DNA of 39,851 nucleotides, from the NCBI GenBank assembly GCA_031973435.1, contig DALYDA010000004.1, forward strand, positions 1 to 39,851, read 5' to 3'. Positions within the stretch are counted from its first letter, which is position 1; each line of letters starts with the position of its first letter. The notes under the pieces are model-generated. The model saw only the letters and a program-made list of their open reading frames with translations. It made no database searches and had not been told where the DNA came from. Shown in pieces: positions 32,863-39,793 of this stretch. The stretch comes from HK-STAS-PATE-34 sp031973435 (GTDB lineage Bacteria; Patescibacteriota; Minisyncoccia; Phycocordibacterales; UBA9973). The translations under genes were made by a program, and so were the position numbers.

Positions 32863-32881
32863 CACCCACAACAGTCGGGTG
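32863..32881 (+). terminator. Terminator of the 59-residue protein gene
   Basis: Stem CACCC/GGGTG (32863-32867 with 32877-32881) followed by TTTTTT, one base after the stop codon. Confidence 0.8.
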
Positions 32882-32937
32882 TTTTTTACTTCCCAGACAA
32901 GGCATATTGTGAAATAATTTTAAAAAAGAACTTTAAT

Positions 32938-34188
32938 ATGAAAAAGATATTCGCAATTTTGTTTGTGATACTTCCATATATGGTTGTTTCACAGAACTTT
33001 ATTCCTGTTTGGAAGAGTTCATATCTTCCAGATCAAAAGTCCGGTTACTACGTTTCATCACTGCATGAGGAAGGTGAAACACTCTACGTGGGAAGGTACT
33101 CGGGGCCTGAAGCAGAGATACTTTTCGGAAACATTCTTTCAGAAGAATGGATAGAGTGTGATATTCCAGACTCTCTCGGAGAGATTTCATCAGGCGGCGT
33201 AGTAGATGGAGTATTCTATTTTTACACAGAGTCCAACTGGATACTTTCAGTAAATCAGTCCTGTGAAACACAGATGGTTGCCAAGACTGAAGGCTGGGCC
33301 AAGATACTTTCTGAAAATGATACGCTCTATGTTTTTGGAGCAGGTGTTTACATAGATGATACTTTGTCACCTTCTCTTTTCCACTGTTTCGTTCCGGCGA
33401 CAAACAGTTGGGAGTCATTTCCAAATCCAGAATCTGAATCAATGATTGGTCTAACAATTTTTCAAAACAAGATATTTTGCGTTGGATTAGATGAAGGGAT
33501 TCAAAAGATTTTCCAATTAAATGATTCTCTTTGGAGTGTCGCTTATGTTTTTCCGGAGGATGAATATTTTGTTTCTTGGGAATCAACGGAAGATAGAATA
33601 TATGTATCTTCAACAAACTTTTCTCCCCCACTTGAATACGGGATTTTTTCTGAATTCAAGGATGGAGATATGGACTCGTTGTTTTCAAGCGACGGAAATA
33701 TTCTTGCGATTGAGGCGAGCGACTGCTTTGTCACCGTTGTTGGCAATTTTAATAATTTTGGAAATTGCGACGCCCAGAACTTGGCGATGTTTGATCGATC
33801 TTCAAAAGAGATTATTCAGACCGACCGTGGTCTGGATAACAACGGTTATGCCTTGTCTTCAAACTACGAATTCGTATACGTGGGTGGAGCCTTCATATAT
33901 GGAGCAGACATTTATTCGCCAGGAGTAATATCGCTTCCCTTCTGTTATGAAGTTTCTGTGGATGATATCGCAGAAAATCAGATAAAGATTTTTCCAAATC
34001 CAGCAACTGATTTTATAACTATTGAAAACAGTGTTGGAAAAATTGTTAGAATATTCTCGTTGTCGGAAGAAATATATCTGATGGCCAACGAAGTCGACGA
34101 TAGAAAAATTTTCGACGTTGCTAATCTTTCATCTGGAACTTACTATGTTTTGGTTGATGGAAAAGTCTTTTCATTCATAAAAATATAA
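32938..34188 (+). CDS. Secreted beta-propeller-like protein with T9SS type A sorting tail
   Basis: 416 residues. Signal peptide (about 1-19, MKKIFAILFVILPYMVVSQ). The middle (about 20-340) repeats motifs such as GGVVDGVFYFYTES, ENDTLYVFGAGVY, FQNKIFCVGLDEG and EFVYVGGAFIYGA, consistent with a beta-propeller. The end (about 347-416) is a Por-secretion-system tail: IKIFPNPATDFITIE, then VRIFSLSEEIYLM, then FDVANLSSGTYYVLVDGK and a final FIKI. That tail is the export and anchoring signal for type IX secretion, a Bacteroidota system. No T9SS component is visible in this window, so the gene is either acquired by transfer or its tail serves another route. Base composition is like its neighbours. 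A strong terminator follows. Confidence 0.85.
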   Translation: MKKIFAILFVILPYMVVSQNFIPVWKSSYLPDQKSGYYVSSLHEEGETLYVGRYSGPEAEILFGNILSEEWIECDIPDSLGEISSGGVVDGVFYFYTESNWILSVNQSCETQMVAKTEGWAKILSENDTLYVFGAGVYIDDTLSPSLFHCFVPATNSWESFPNPESESMIGLTIFQNKIFCVGLDEGIQKIFQLNDSLWSVAYVFPEDEYFVSWESTEDRIYVSSTNFSPPLEYGIFSEFKDGDMDSLFSSDGNILAIEASDCFVTVVGNFNNFGNCDAQNLAMFDRSSKEIIQTDRGLDNNGYALSSNYEFVYVGGAFIYGADIYSPGVISLPFCYEVSVDDIAENQIKIFPNPATDFITIENSVGKIVRIFSLSEEIYLMANEVDDRKIFDVANLSSGTYYVLVDGKVFSFIKI

Positions 34189-34203
34189 AAACTCTACCTG
34201 CCC

Positions 34204-34228
34204 AAAAGCGCCCACCCGGAGCGCTTTT
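34204..34228 (+). terminator. Terminator after the T9SS-tailed protein gene
   Basis: Stem AAAAGCGC/GCGCTTTT (34204-34211 with 34221-34228) followed by further T. The stem and loop are almost identical to the terminator at 37700-37724. Confidence 0.9.
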
Positions 34229-34232
34229 TTTA

Positions 34233-34967
34233 TTATCTATTTCCTTTTATTATTTCCAAAACATCTTTTGCAGAGTGTTCCCCTATTCTTCCCTCAAAGA
34301 AAGCAAGATTGTCAAAACTTCGGAGTATTAGAATCACAGAAAGAATGGAAACAGTGAAAGCTGACTTTAACAAAGATCCTATTGCAAAGTGATAAGAGGG
34401 CAGAGAAGAAACTGTTATAAGTAGCATCATCGCAAATATAACAACAAGTATCCATTGGAAGTTCGGTATCCTCTCTTCCCGTAGGGCAACGATCTGTTTT
34501 CTGAGTCCCTGTGTATCAAGAAGTGCTGAAGTGATCCTTCCGAGTGACTGCTTGCCTGTTTCTGTAAGCTTGGTGTCTCCTCCGCATTTTTCTTCTATTA
34601 GATTGTGTATGTCAGTAAGCGTGTTTGATTTGTGTGTAAAGTTATAGTCCCACTGATTGTTTTGTATTATTGGTTCGTAATTTTTTACAATTATGTCCCC
34701 TGCCTTTTCTTGGAAATCTTTACCCAAGTGCATAGAAGCTCTATATATTCCACTTAGCTTTCCGTCATATTGAGATATTGTGTCTCTTATGCGACCATAT
34801 CTTGTATTTTGATTTGATATAAAAAAGCCTGTAAATATAGAAAATAAAAATGTTGCCAAGGTTATAAAGACTTTGTCGAACTCAGTTATGCTTGACTGGT
34901 TGTAGGAGTAAAAGAATACAAATACAGCCACAATTAAGAGTAAAAATATGTTTATCTTTTTGTTCAT
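34233..34967 (-). CDS. DUF4239-like (bestrophin-like) membrane protein
   Basis: 244 residues. Two N-terminal membrane helices (about 5-22 and 30-52) and two near the C-terminus (about 172-190 and 200-220) surround a soluble helical part. The phrase following helix 2, RYGRIRDTISQYDGKLSGIYR, resembles the conserved R..V..E...L..LYR segment of the DUF4239 family, which has been compared with bestrophin channels. Function is unknown; ion passage is a guess. TGATATACT (box 34974-34979) is exactly six bases before the ATG. The upstream winged-helix gene ends 26 bases away on the same strand, so the two may be linked. Confidence 0.7.
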   Translation of the reverse strand: MNKKINIFLLLIVAVFVFFYSYNQSSITEFDKVFITLATFLFSIFTGFFISNQNTRYGRIRDTISQYDGKLSGIYRASMHLGKDFQEKAGDIIVKNYEPIIQNNQWDYNFTHKSNTLTDIHNLIEEKCGGDTKLTETGKQSLGRITSALLDTQGLRKQIVALREERIPNFQWILVVIFAMMLLITVSSLPSYHFAIGSLLKSAFTVSILSVILILRSFDNLAFFEGRIGEHSAKDVLEIIKGNR

Positions 34968-34973
34968 TGAGTT

Positions 34974-34979
34974 AGTATA
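34974..34979 (-). promoter_or_regulatory. Extended -10 box of the DUF4239-like gene
   Basis: TGATATACT on the minus strand, six bases before the ATG at 34967. Confidence 0.7.
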
Positions 34980-34993
34980 TCATTTTGGTTTGT

Positions 34994-35824
34994 TCATTTC
35001 ACCAAAAAGTATTTTTTGAATATTGATCTAAGTTTGTCAGCTTTCCTTTTATTTTTGCAAATCGTCAATTTATTTTTTCCTTTCCTTGAAACGATCTCTC
35101 GCAGATTCTTTAATGACTGTTCGGTCATAGACTCATTGTTTTTGTAGAAGGTATCAATCTCGTCTGCTGTAGTTTGGTCAATCCACGCTTCTATTATAAA
35201 GTCACCAAAAATATTTACATAATAATTATTTTTATCAAATAATTTGTCTTCGGTTGCAAAGTATTGAAGTGCATTTCCATCGAACCACTTTCCTGTTTCA
35301 ATATCAATTTTATTTTTATTTCCAATTAGAACTAGAAGTTTCTGTCCACGACTTTTTATATCCAGGAAAAGAGCCTTTTCACTTTCTTCACGAGCTATTA
35401 TGAACCACTCGTGTGGGTTGTAGATGCAGATAGGATTGTTGCGAGTTTGCTCTGCAAGAATATGGAATGCGTGTCCCCAAAATATGTCAGTTGTGTGGGG
35501 ATCTCTAAATGTGTAAGAAATCTTCTCTCCATCAGAAAGAGCCAGAAAGTCCTCACTCGGGGATTCACTGGAAGAGTAGTTTCTTTTTGCTTGAGTAAAA
35601 TATTCCGACATTTTGTTTATCCAGAGATTGGAAAGAGAGACACGCTTTGCATAGATCACGACAACCTCTTCTTTTTTGAGCTTGCGAAGTGCCTGGTAGA
35701 AGGCTTGTTTTGTCGTGCCGGGACGAACACCTTGAATCTGACTAAGGAGTGGAATAGTACCAACGGATCCCTTCTGTAGGGTGGAGAGCACGTAATCCTC
35801 AATGGTTTTTGGCTTGTTTATCAC
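34994..35824 (-). CDS. Winged-helix protein with unknown C-terminal domain
   Basis: 276 residues from the GTG at 35824. The N-terminal part (about 1-70) reads as a winged helix: TIEDYVLSTLQKGSVGTIPL, GTTKQAFYQALRKLKKEEVV, then VVIYAKRVSLSNLWI. The rest (about 85-276) has strand-rich pieces (FWGHAFHILAEQT, ICIYNPHEWFIIAREE, KLLVLIGNKNKIDIE) and a Lys-rich helical end. This could be a TrmB-like or toxin-antitoxin-type regulator with a ligand-binding C-terminus; I cannot name the family. TGCTACCAT (box 35831-35836) lies exactly six bases before the GTG, which supports the non-ATG start. The DUF4239-like gene follows. Confidence 0.68.
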   Translation of the reverse strand: MINKPKTIEDYVLSTLQKGSVGTIPLLSQIQGVRPGTTKQAFYQALRKLKKEEVVVIYAKRVSLSNLWINKMSEYFTQAKRNYSSSESPSEDFLALSDGEKISYTFRDPHTTDIFWGHAFHILAEQTRNNPICIYNPHEWFIIAREESEKALFLDIKSRGQKLLVLIGNKNKIDIETGKWFDGNALQYFATEDKLFDKNNYYVNIFGDFIIEAWIDQTTADEIDTFYKNNESMTEQSLKNLREIVSRKGKNKLTICKNKRKADKLRSIFKKYFLVK

Positions 35825-35830
35825 CCTATT

Positions 35831-35836
35831 ATGGTA
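35831..35836 (-). promoter_or_regulatory. -10 box of the winged-helix gene
   Basis: TGCTACCAT on the minus strand, six bases before the GTG start at 35824. Confidence 0.55.
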
Positions 35837-35896
35837 GCAGGAAGGTGCCTGAAAGTAAACAAATTGGTTACTTATGCTATATATAAGCCTTATTTA

Positions 35897-35925
35897 TAGA
35901 CAAATCACTAAATATATTGCATAAT
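35897..35925 (+). promoter_or_regulatory. Probable promoter of the ribozyme-containing transcript
   Basis: TAGACA (35897-35902), a 17-base spacer and CATAAT (35920-35925) on the plus strand. It would drive the 36019 gene and, through the hammerhead, the 36423 gene. Confidence 0.6.
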
Positions 35926-36018
35926 GTGTGGGAAATAGATTAGTTAATTTTAAAAGTAAACAAATGAAAAAGAATTTAATGCGTTAGCTTGATGTTATAT
36001 AAAACAAACATCATAACT

Positions 36019-36261
36019 ATGCAAAAATATTCAAGAAACCAAGAAAAGCAAAATCGAAGAAATCTTCTAGTTGAGAATAGTGCAAACTTAGCTGAAGAGT
36101 CATGTGATCTATGTGATGACTCATGGGAAGGTGTCCCTTATGACAGATGTAATTGCGACGGATGTCTTTTTGTAAGAACGGCAAGATTAAAAGTACGGTT
36201 ATACGAAAAGCATAAGAACAAGGCCGCAATGCAAACATTGAGAGATATCATGCATACTTGA
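36019..36261 (+). CDS. Small cysteine-cluster protein upstream of the hammerhead ribozyme
   Basis: 80 residues from the ATG at 36019 (MQKYSRNQEKQNRRNLLVEN); an earlier start at 35989 or 35992 is possible. The centre holds CDLCDD and CNCDGC (about 41-61), five cysteines spaced like a small metal-binding or redox cluster, followed by a basic helical tail (RTARLKVRLYEKHKNKAAMQ). It may bind nucleic acid, but no known zinc-finger family fits. It is the only gene between the promoter at 35897 and the ribozyme, so ribozyme cutting would define the 3' end of its mRNA. Confidence 0.6.
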   Translation: MQKYSRNQEKQNRRNLLVENSANLAEESCDLCDDSWEGVPYDRCNCDGCLFVRTARLKVRLYEKHKNKAAMQTLRDIMHT

Positions 36262-36326
36262 TTCGCTTATTTCTTGGAAAAATCCAAACAAGGTGAGCCG
36301 AACAATAGTAGGTAATATCCGCTGGT

Positions 36327-36342
36327 CCCTATTTTTATAGGG
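36327..36342 (+). other. Hairpin abutting stem III of the hammerhead
   Basis: CCCTAT/ATAGGG (36327-36332 with 36337-36342), loop TTTT. It ends one base before the ribozyme's stem III and could stack on it or protect the 3' end left by cleavage. It has no T run after it, so it is not a terminator. Confidence 0.65.
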
Positions 36343-36396
36343 TTCTGTCTCAGAATGTATTGTTCTGACTGACGAGTCCTAAAGGACGAAACAGAA
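36343..36396 (+). ncRNA. Type III hammerhead self-cleaving ribozyme
   Basis: All parts are visible in order. Stem III 5' strand TTCTG (36343-36347); cleavage triplet GUC (36347-36349); stem I hairpin TCAGAA/TTCTGA (36350-36355 with 36363-36368, loop TGTATTG); core CUGACGA (36369-36375); stem II GTCC/GGAC (36376-36379 with 36384-36387, loop TAAA); core GAAA (36388-36391); stem III 3' strand CAGAA (36392-36396). Every invariant core base of the hammerhead consensus is present and all three stems pair without mismatch. Cutting is predicted after C36349, 73 bases before the ATG of the next gene. Stem III is the open one, which makes it type III. Confidence 0.93.
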
Positions 36397-36422
36397 AATT
36401 GTTCATTCAAAAATAAAAAAAT

Positions 36423-36707
36423 ATGAAAAAGATGGAAACTTTCAGAAATCTTATTGGAAAAGATGCAAAAGCAAAATTTGCTGTAACCGTGTTATATGAG
36501 ATGGTGACTAATGATGTTGCAAAAATTAATGCAATATTCGACGAAGGAAAATCAGGAAATGTTTTAGAGACGTCGATATTAGAGGATCTTCTCAAGAAGG
36601 CAAAGGAAATACTTCCGGTAAAATTGGTTTATGACAAAGGAGAAGAGAAAGAAATGCAAAAGTTCATTGAGTATCGAGATGAAATGCTAAAAGCGTGTGG
36701 ATGTTAG
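36423..36707 (+). CDS. Small hypothetical protein downstream of the hammerhead ribozyme
   Basis: 94 residues, mostly helical and charged (MKKMETFRNLIGKDAKAKFA, then LEDLLKKAKEILPVKLVYDK), ending in KACGC with two cysteines. No membrane segment, no signal and no recognised family. No promoter is evident between the ribozyme and the ATG, and the leader left after ribozyme cleavage would be about 73 bases with the stem I hairpin at its 5' end. No Shine-Dalgarno sequence is visible. A GGGAAG hairpin follows the stop. Confidence 0.6.
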   Translation: MKKMETFRNLIGKDAKAKFAVTVLYEMVTNDVAKINAIFDEGKSGNVLETSILEDLLKKAKEILPVKLVYDKGEEKEMQKFIEYRDEMLKACGC

Positions 36708-36720
36708 ATATATAAATACA

Positions 36721-36742
36721 AAGGGAAGAATTCGCTTCCCTT
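36721..36742 (+). terminator. Hairpin after the 36423 gene
   Basis: Perfect 8-base stem AAGGGAAG/CTTCCCTT (36721-36728 with 36735-36742), loop AATTCG; only a weak T run follows. The 120 bases up to the next gene hold AGGAGG at 36808-36813 and a short hairpin near 36817-36838. Confidence 0.55.
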
Positions 36743-36863
36743 CATTGTTCAGCCCATCAATGTCGGTGGTCTGATTGTGAAATAGGTTGTTCTTTGAAAC
36801 AAGTTTTAGGAGGTTAGTGTACTTCGGCCGAATACATTAATTTAACCTTTAAACTTTCTAAAA

Positions 36864-37682
36864 ATGAAAAAACTTGTGATCATCCACGGAGTAACAGGAG
36901 CTATCGGTTCCGCTTGTCTTTCTTTCTTTGCTTCCAACCCCGACTTCATTGTCTATGGTATAAGCAGAAAGGCAAAAGACTTTAGAGAATTTTGTGTAAA
37001 AGGCAAGCTTCCTGTCGCAACACTGATTTGTTCGATTACTTCGGAAACGTATATTCCTCGTATAGCAACAATTTTTTCTGAAAGCATAGACGCAGATCAA
37101 TTTTCCGAAATATATTATGTGCATGCACTAGGGGTATATCCTTTTGAAATAGATAAAAACGGAAATCGGCTTGTACATAATGACAACGATGGTGACGGGA
37201 TAGACGATAGATGTACGGAGCTAACATTGGAAATGTTTAGTAGTTTCTATGTAAGTCTTGCGTCTAGAACAAAAAAGAATGTCCTGTCATTTATTTTTGG
37301 TGGTATCGCAGACAAGCACGAACCCCTCGCCCATATGTCATGGTGGAAAACTATGAAAGTTTTGAAAGATGAAATTGTTCGTAAGTCTGAGAAGACAAAA
37401 AATCTACAAGCACAGGTAGCGATAGTAAATATTTCTTCAGTTCTTTGTCCGAACGAACTGATTACTAGACCGTTTGTTTTTACAGAAACAGATGCCGACC
37501 CTACTTACTGGTTACAACCAATGGAAGTTGTTCAATTTCTAGGGCACATTCTAATGACGGGACAGAAGGAATGTCTGAAAGAATATGAACTGTTCAAAAA
37601 GAAGCCAGATTTTGATGAACATTATTATGAAAATGAAGTGTTCACGCCAAGAAAGGTAACTGAGCTATTCGGAAAGAAATAA
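36864..37682 (+). CDS. Atypical Rossmann-fold (SDR-like) protein with a calcium-loop-like insert
   Basis: 272 residues. The N-terminal dinucleotide-binding motif is HGVTGAIGSACLSFF (about 8-22), followed by YGISRKAKDF and a later VHALG strand (86-90) where SDR enzymes have NAG. Right after this is an insert (about 95-117) with DKNGNR and DNDGDGIDDR, loops like those that bind calcium. The expected YxxxK catalytic pair is not found: the region reads AHMSWWKTMK, with Met or Trp in place of Tyr. So NAD(P) binding is likely, but classic SDR catalysis is not. It follows the ribozyme cluster and ends at a terminator almost identical to the one at 34204. Confidence 0.7.
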   Translation: MKKLVIIHGVTGAIGSACLSFFASNPDFIVYGISRKAKDFREFCVKGKLPVATLICSITSETYIPRIATIFSESIDADQFSEIYYVHALGVYPFEIDKNGNRLVHNDNDGDGIDDRCTELTLEMFSSFYVSLASRTKKNVLSFIFGGIADKHEPLAHMSWWKTMKVLKDEIVRKSEKTKNLQAQVAIVNISSVLCPNELITRPFVFTETDADPTYWLQPMEVVQFLGHILMTGQKECLKEYELFKKKPDFDEHYYENEVFTPRKVTELFGKK

Positions 37683-37699
37683 TTAAATTAGTCTGACCC

Positions 37700-37724
37700 A
37701 AAAGCGCCCCACCGGAGCGCTTTT
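37700..37724 (+). terminator. Terminator after the SDR-like gene
   Basis: Stem AAAAGCGC/GCGCTTTT (37700-37707 with 37717-37724) and more T; near-copy of the terminator at 34204-34228. Confidence 0.9.
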
Positions 37725-37773
37725 TTATTTGCAATTTTTAAAAACAAGGAGTATTCTTACAAAAAATGGTCCT

Positions 37774-37986
37774 ATGCCAAGAATTTTAAAATTAGAAGAC
37801 GTCAGTCGTTCCTATAGAATGAGAAAAGAGGAGATTGCGTCGGGTAAAAGAAAAGTTCAGTCGGTTAGAGAAATGATGAAATTGAAGAACTTTTTAAACA
37901 ACAGAATGCAAATTGTTGCAGGAAAAGTTTCACTTATGGAACAACAAAAGTGTTCCAGTGGAGAAACGAAAATGACTATTCCTTAA
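37774..37986 (+). CDS. Small basic hypothetical protein (70 residues)
   Basis: From the ATG at 37774: MPRILKLEDVSRSYRMRKEE onward. The frame is open back to 37729, but that part overlaps the end of the terminator. It is a basic, helical protein (KKRKVQSVRE-like character) with a single Cys near the end and no membrane part. A perfect 12-base terminator follows 5 bases after the stop, which supports a real gene. Family unknown. Confidence 0.5.
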   Translation: MPRILKLEDVSRSYRMRKEEIASGKRKVQSVREMMKLKNFLNNRMQIVAGKVSLMEQQKCSSGETKMTIP

Positions 37987-37991
37987 TTAGG

Positions 37992-38020
37992 AAAAAACAG
38001 ACCTCAAGGGTCTGTTTTTT
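37992..38020 (+). terminator. Terminator of the 70-residue protein gene
   Basis: Perfect 12-base stem (37992-38003 with 38009-38020), core ACAGACC/GGTCTGT, loop TCAAG, T run inside and after the stem. Its A-rich left arm also makes it usable by the opposite strand, possibly for cca. Confidence 0.85.
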
Positions 38021-38044
38021 TATTTCTTCACATTATGTTTCTTG

Positions 38045-38144
38045 NNNNNNNNNNNNNNNNNNNNNNNNNNNNNNNNNNNNNNNNNNNNNNNNNNNNNNNN
38101 NNNNNNNNNNNNNNNNNNNNNNNNNNNNNNNNNNNNNNNNNNNN
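38045..38144. other. 100-base N run (scaffold gap)
   Basis: Exactly 100 Ns, the usual placeholder for a gap of unknown length. It removes the C-terminus of cca. Confidence 0.99.
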
Positions 38145-39565
38145 CGAGTATTTTTTGTTGGGTCGTCGAGTACTTCTTCGAGAAGGGAATTTAGAATCCA
38201 ACCCATTCGTGGCCCAGGTTTCACACCTAGCTCTTTCATCAGAATATTTCCGTCTACTACAAGTTGTCCTACCGATATCGGATCACGAAGTACTTGCTCG
38301 ATCATCGCATGATACTTACGTAGACGATATGGGGCTTCTACTTTTGCCATACCAACGCGATCGCACTCACGAACATTCATAAGAGTCCAGATATTCTCGA
38401 CACCAACGTTTCTAACAATTCTTCGCACAGCAGAAAGAGTGATCTGTTCTGTATCAGAGAAGAACATATGGTACCGTACGAGGTTTGTTACGAGGTCTAT
38501 CGTTTCTCGTGGGAACTTCATTCGTTCAAGTATCACTTTTGTCATCCGTGCTCCTACTACTTCGTGCCCATAGAATGTATAAGCTTTCTTGATCCCCTTT
38601 CTTCGAGTCTTTGGCTTTCCGATGTCGTGGAAAAGCGCAGACATTCTGATCTCAAGTGGCCAGTTTTTATCTGCTGCATGTTGAAGAGCCTGTAGTAAGT
38701 GTTCGTACACATCATATTTGTGCGCACCTCCCTGCTCACAACCGATCCCCTGTCCTAGTTCTGGAATTATATATTTGAGCATCCCAGTTTTTTGAAGCAT
38801 CGCTATTCCAACCATCGGTTCTGGTGACATTATTATTTTTACAAATTCATCACGGATTCTTTCTGTAGAAATTTTGGAAATTATTTTATGACTGTGGATA
38901 ACTCCATCGAATGTTTCTTTGGAAATAGTGAAACCAAGTTCAGAACTGAAACGAATTGCTCGCAACATACGGAGTCCATCTTCCTCAAATCTGTCCTTTG
39001 GCTCCCCTACTGTTCTTATCACTTTGTCCTTGATAGTCTCAAGGCCATCATAAGGGTCAACAAACTTTCCACATACAGATAAGTCCAAATGTCCGTTAGG
39101 ATTCATCTGTGGTGCCTCTAGGGTCTCTACAGAGGCATTGTTCCCTACTATGTTTGGTGCAAACGCCATAGAGTTCATAGTAAAATCTCTCCTCTTTAGG
39201 TCATCTAGTAGATTGTCCGAGAATCTTACTTCGTCCGGGTGTCTTCCGTCAGTGTACTTACCTTCAAGTCTATAGGGTGTGACTTCGACGATAAGATAGT
39301 CCCTGTCGTCAAGGACAGTTTCCTCTTTTGGAATACAAACACCGACTGTTCCAAAGGTATTCTCGTAAACAGTCTTTTCAAATAATGAGATTATCTGCTC
39401 AGGCAAAGCATTGGTAGTTACATCCCAATCTTTTGGAATCCTTCCCATGATTAGATCACGAACACATCCACCAACGAGATATGCTTCAAAACCAGATTCT
39501 ATTAGTCTGGCGACAACTACTGTTACTTCTTTAGGAATATTGAGTTTTTCGAGTTTTTGGCTCAT
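38145..39565 (-). CDS. cca: CCA tRNA nucleotidyltransferase with HD domain, C-terminus in gap
   Basis: About 473 residues visible before the gap. It adds or repairs the 3' CCA of tRNA. Class II nucleotidyltransferase head: AYLVGGCVRDLIMGRIPKDWD (GG at about 32-33, metal Asp46 and Asp48 in DWD), FGTVGV, EVTPYRLEGKYTDGRHPDEV, DLKRRDFTMNSMAF and the RNA-binding EDGLRMLRAIRFSSELGF. A C-terminal HD domain has MSALFHDIGKPKT and YHMFF. The frame runs into the Ns at 38144 and the true stop is not seen. The start has TGGTACAAT about 17 bases upstream with a weak AAGG before the ATG, so this gene does not use the leaderless arrangement. Confidence 0.95.
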
Positions 39566-39622
39566 GGCCTTTTAGTGTCTCTATTGTACCAAGTTAGAAC
39601 CTATTTTCAAAACCGAAGCTAA

Positions 39623-39696
39623 TCGCACATCCGTGCGCTGAAGCGCCACCACGCGAAGCGTAGTGCTTTTCCAAAGGAAAAGGACGGAATGTGCGA
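39623..39696. repeat. Branched inverted-repeat structure with cloverleaf-like outline
   Basis: Closing arms TCGCACATCCGT (39623-39634) and its complement with one bulged base (39684-39696). Inside are three hairpins in a row: GCGC/GCGC (39635-39646), CAC-ACGC/GCGT-GTG with one mismatch (39647-39665) and CTTTTCC/GGAAAAG (39666-39682). It is 74 bases in all but lacks tRNA arm lengths and the TTC loop. Confidence 0.7.
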
Positions 39697-39709
39697 ATAC
39701 AAATGCGGA

Positions 39710-39759
39710 CTCGGAAAAGCGGAAGCATTTTTCTGGGGACAGGATTCCGCTTTTCCGAG
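39710..39759. repeat. 15-base perfect inverted repeat
   Basis: 39710-39724 pairs with 39745-39759 (CTCGGAAAAGCGGAA and its complement), 20-base loop. Second of three adjacent inverted repeats after cca. Confidence 0.8.
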
Positions 39760-39793
39760 ACTGATTTTTCAAAAAACGATTTTTGGAATTGGT

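Noticed and set aside
36808..36840. AGGAGG with a following GTG as a leader peptide gene
   Set aside because: Spacing of three bases is too short and the frame has only seven codons; it may still matter for the SDR-like gene, but 50 bases is too far for a ribosome site.
38033..38144. Stop codon of cca beyond the N gap
   Set aside because: The frame through 100 Ns is arbitrary, so the apparent end at 38033 has no meaning.
39623..39696. tRNA gene
   Set aside because: The outline and length fit, but the closing stem is 12 pairs, arms have wrong sizes and there is no TTC loop or plausible anticodon arm.
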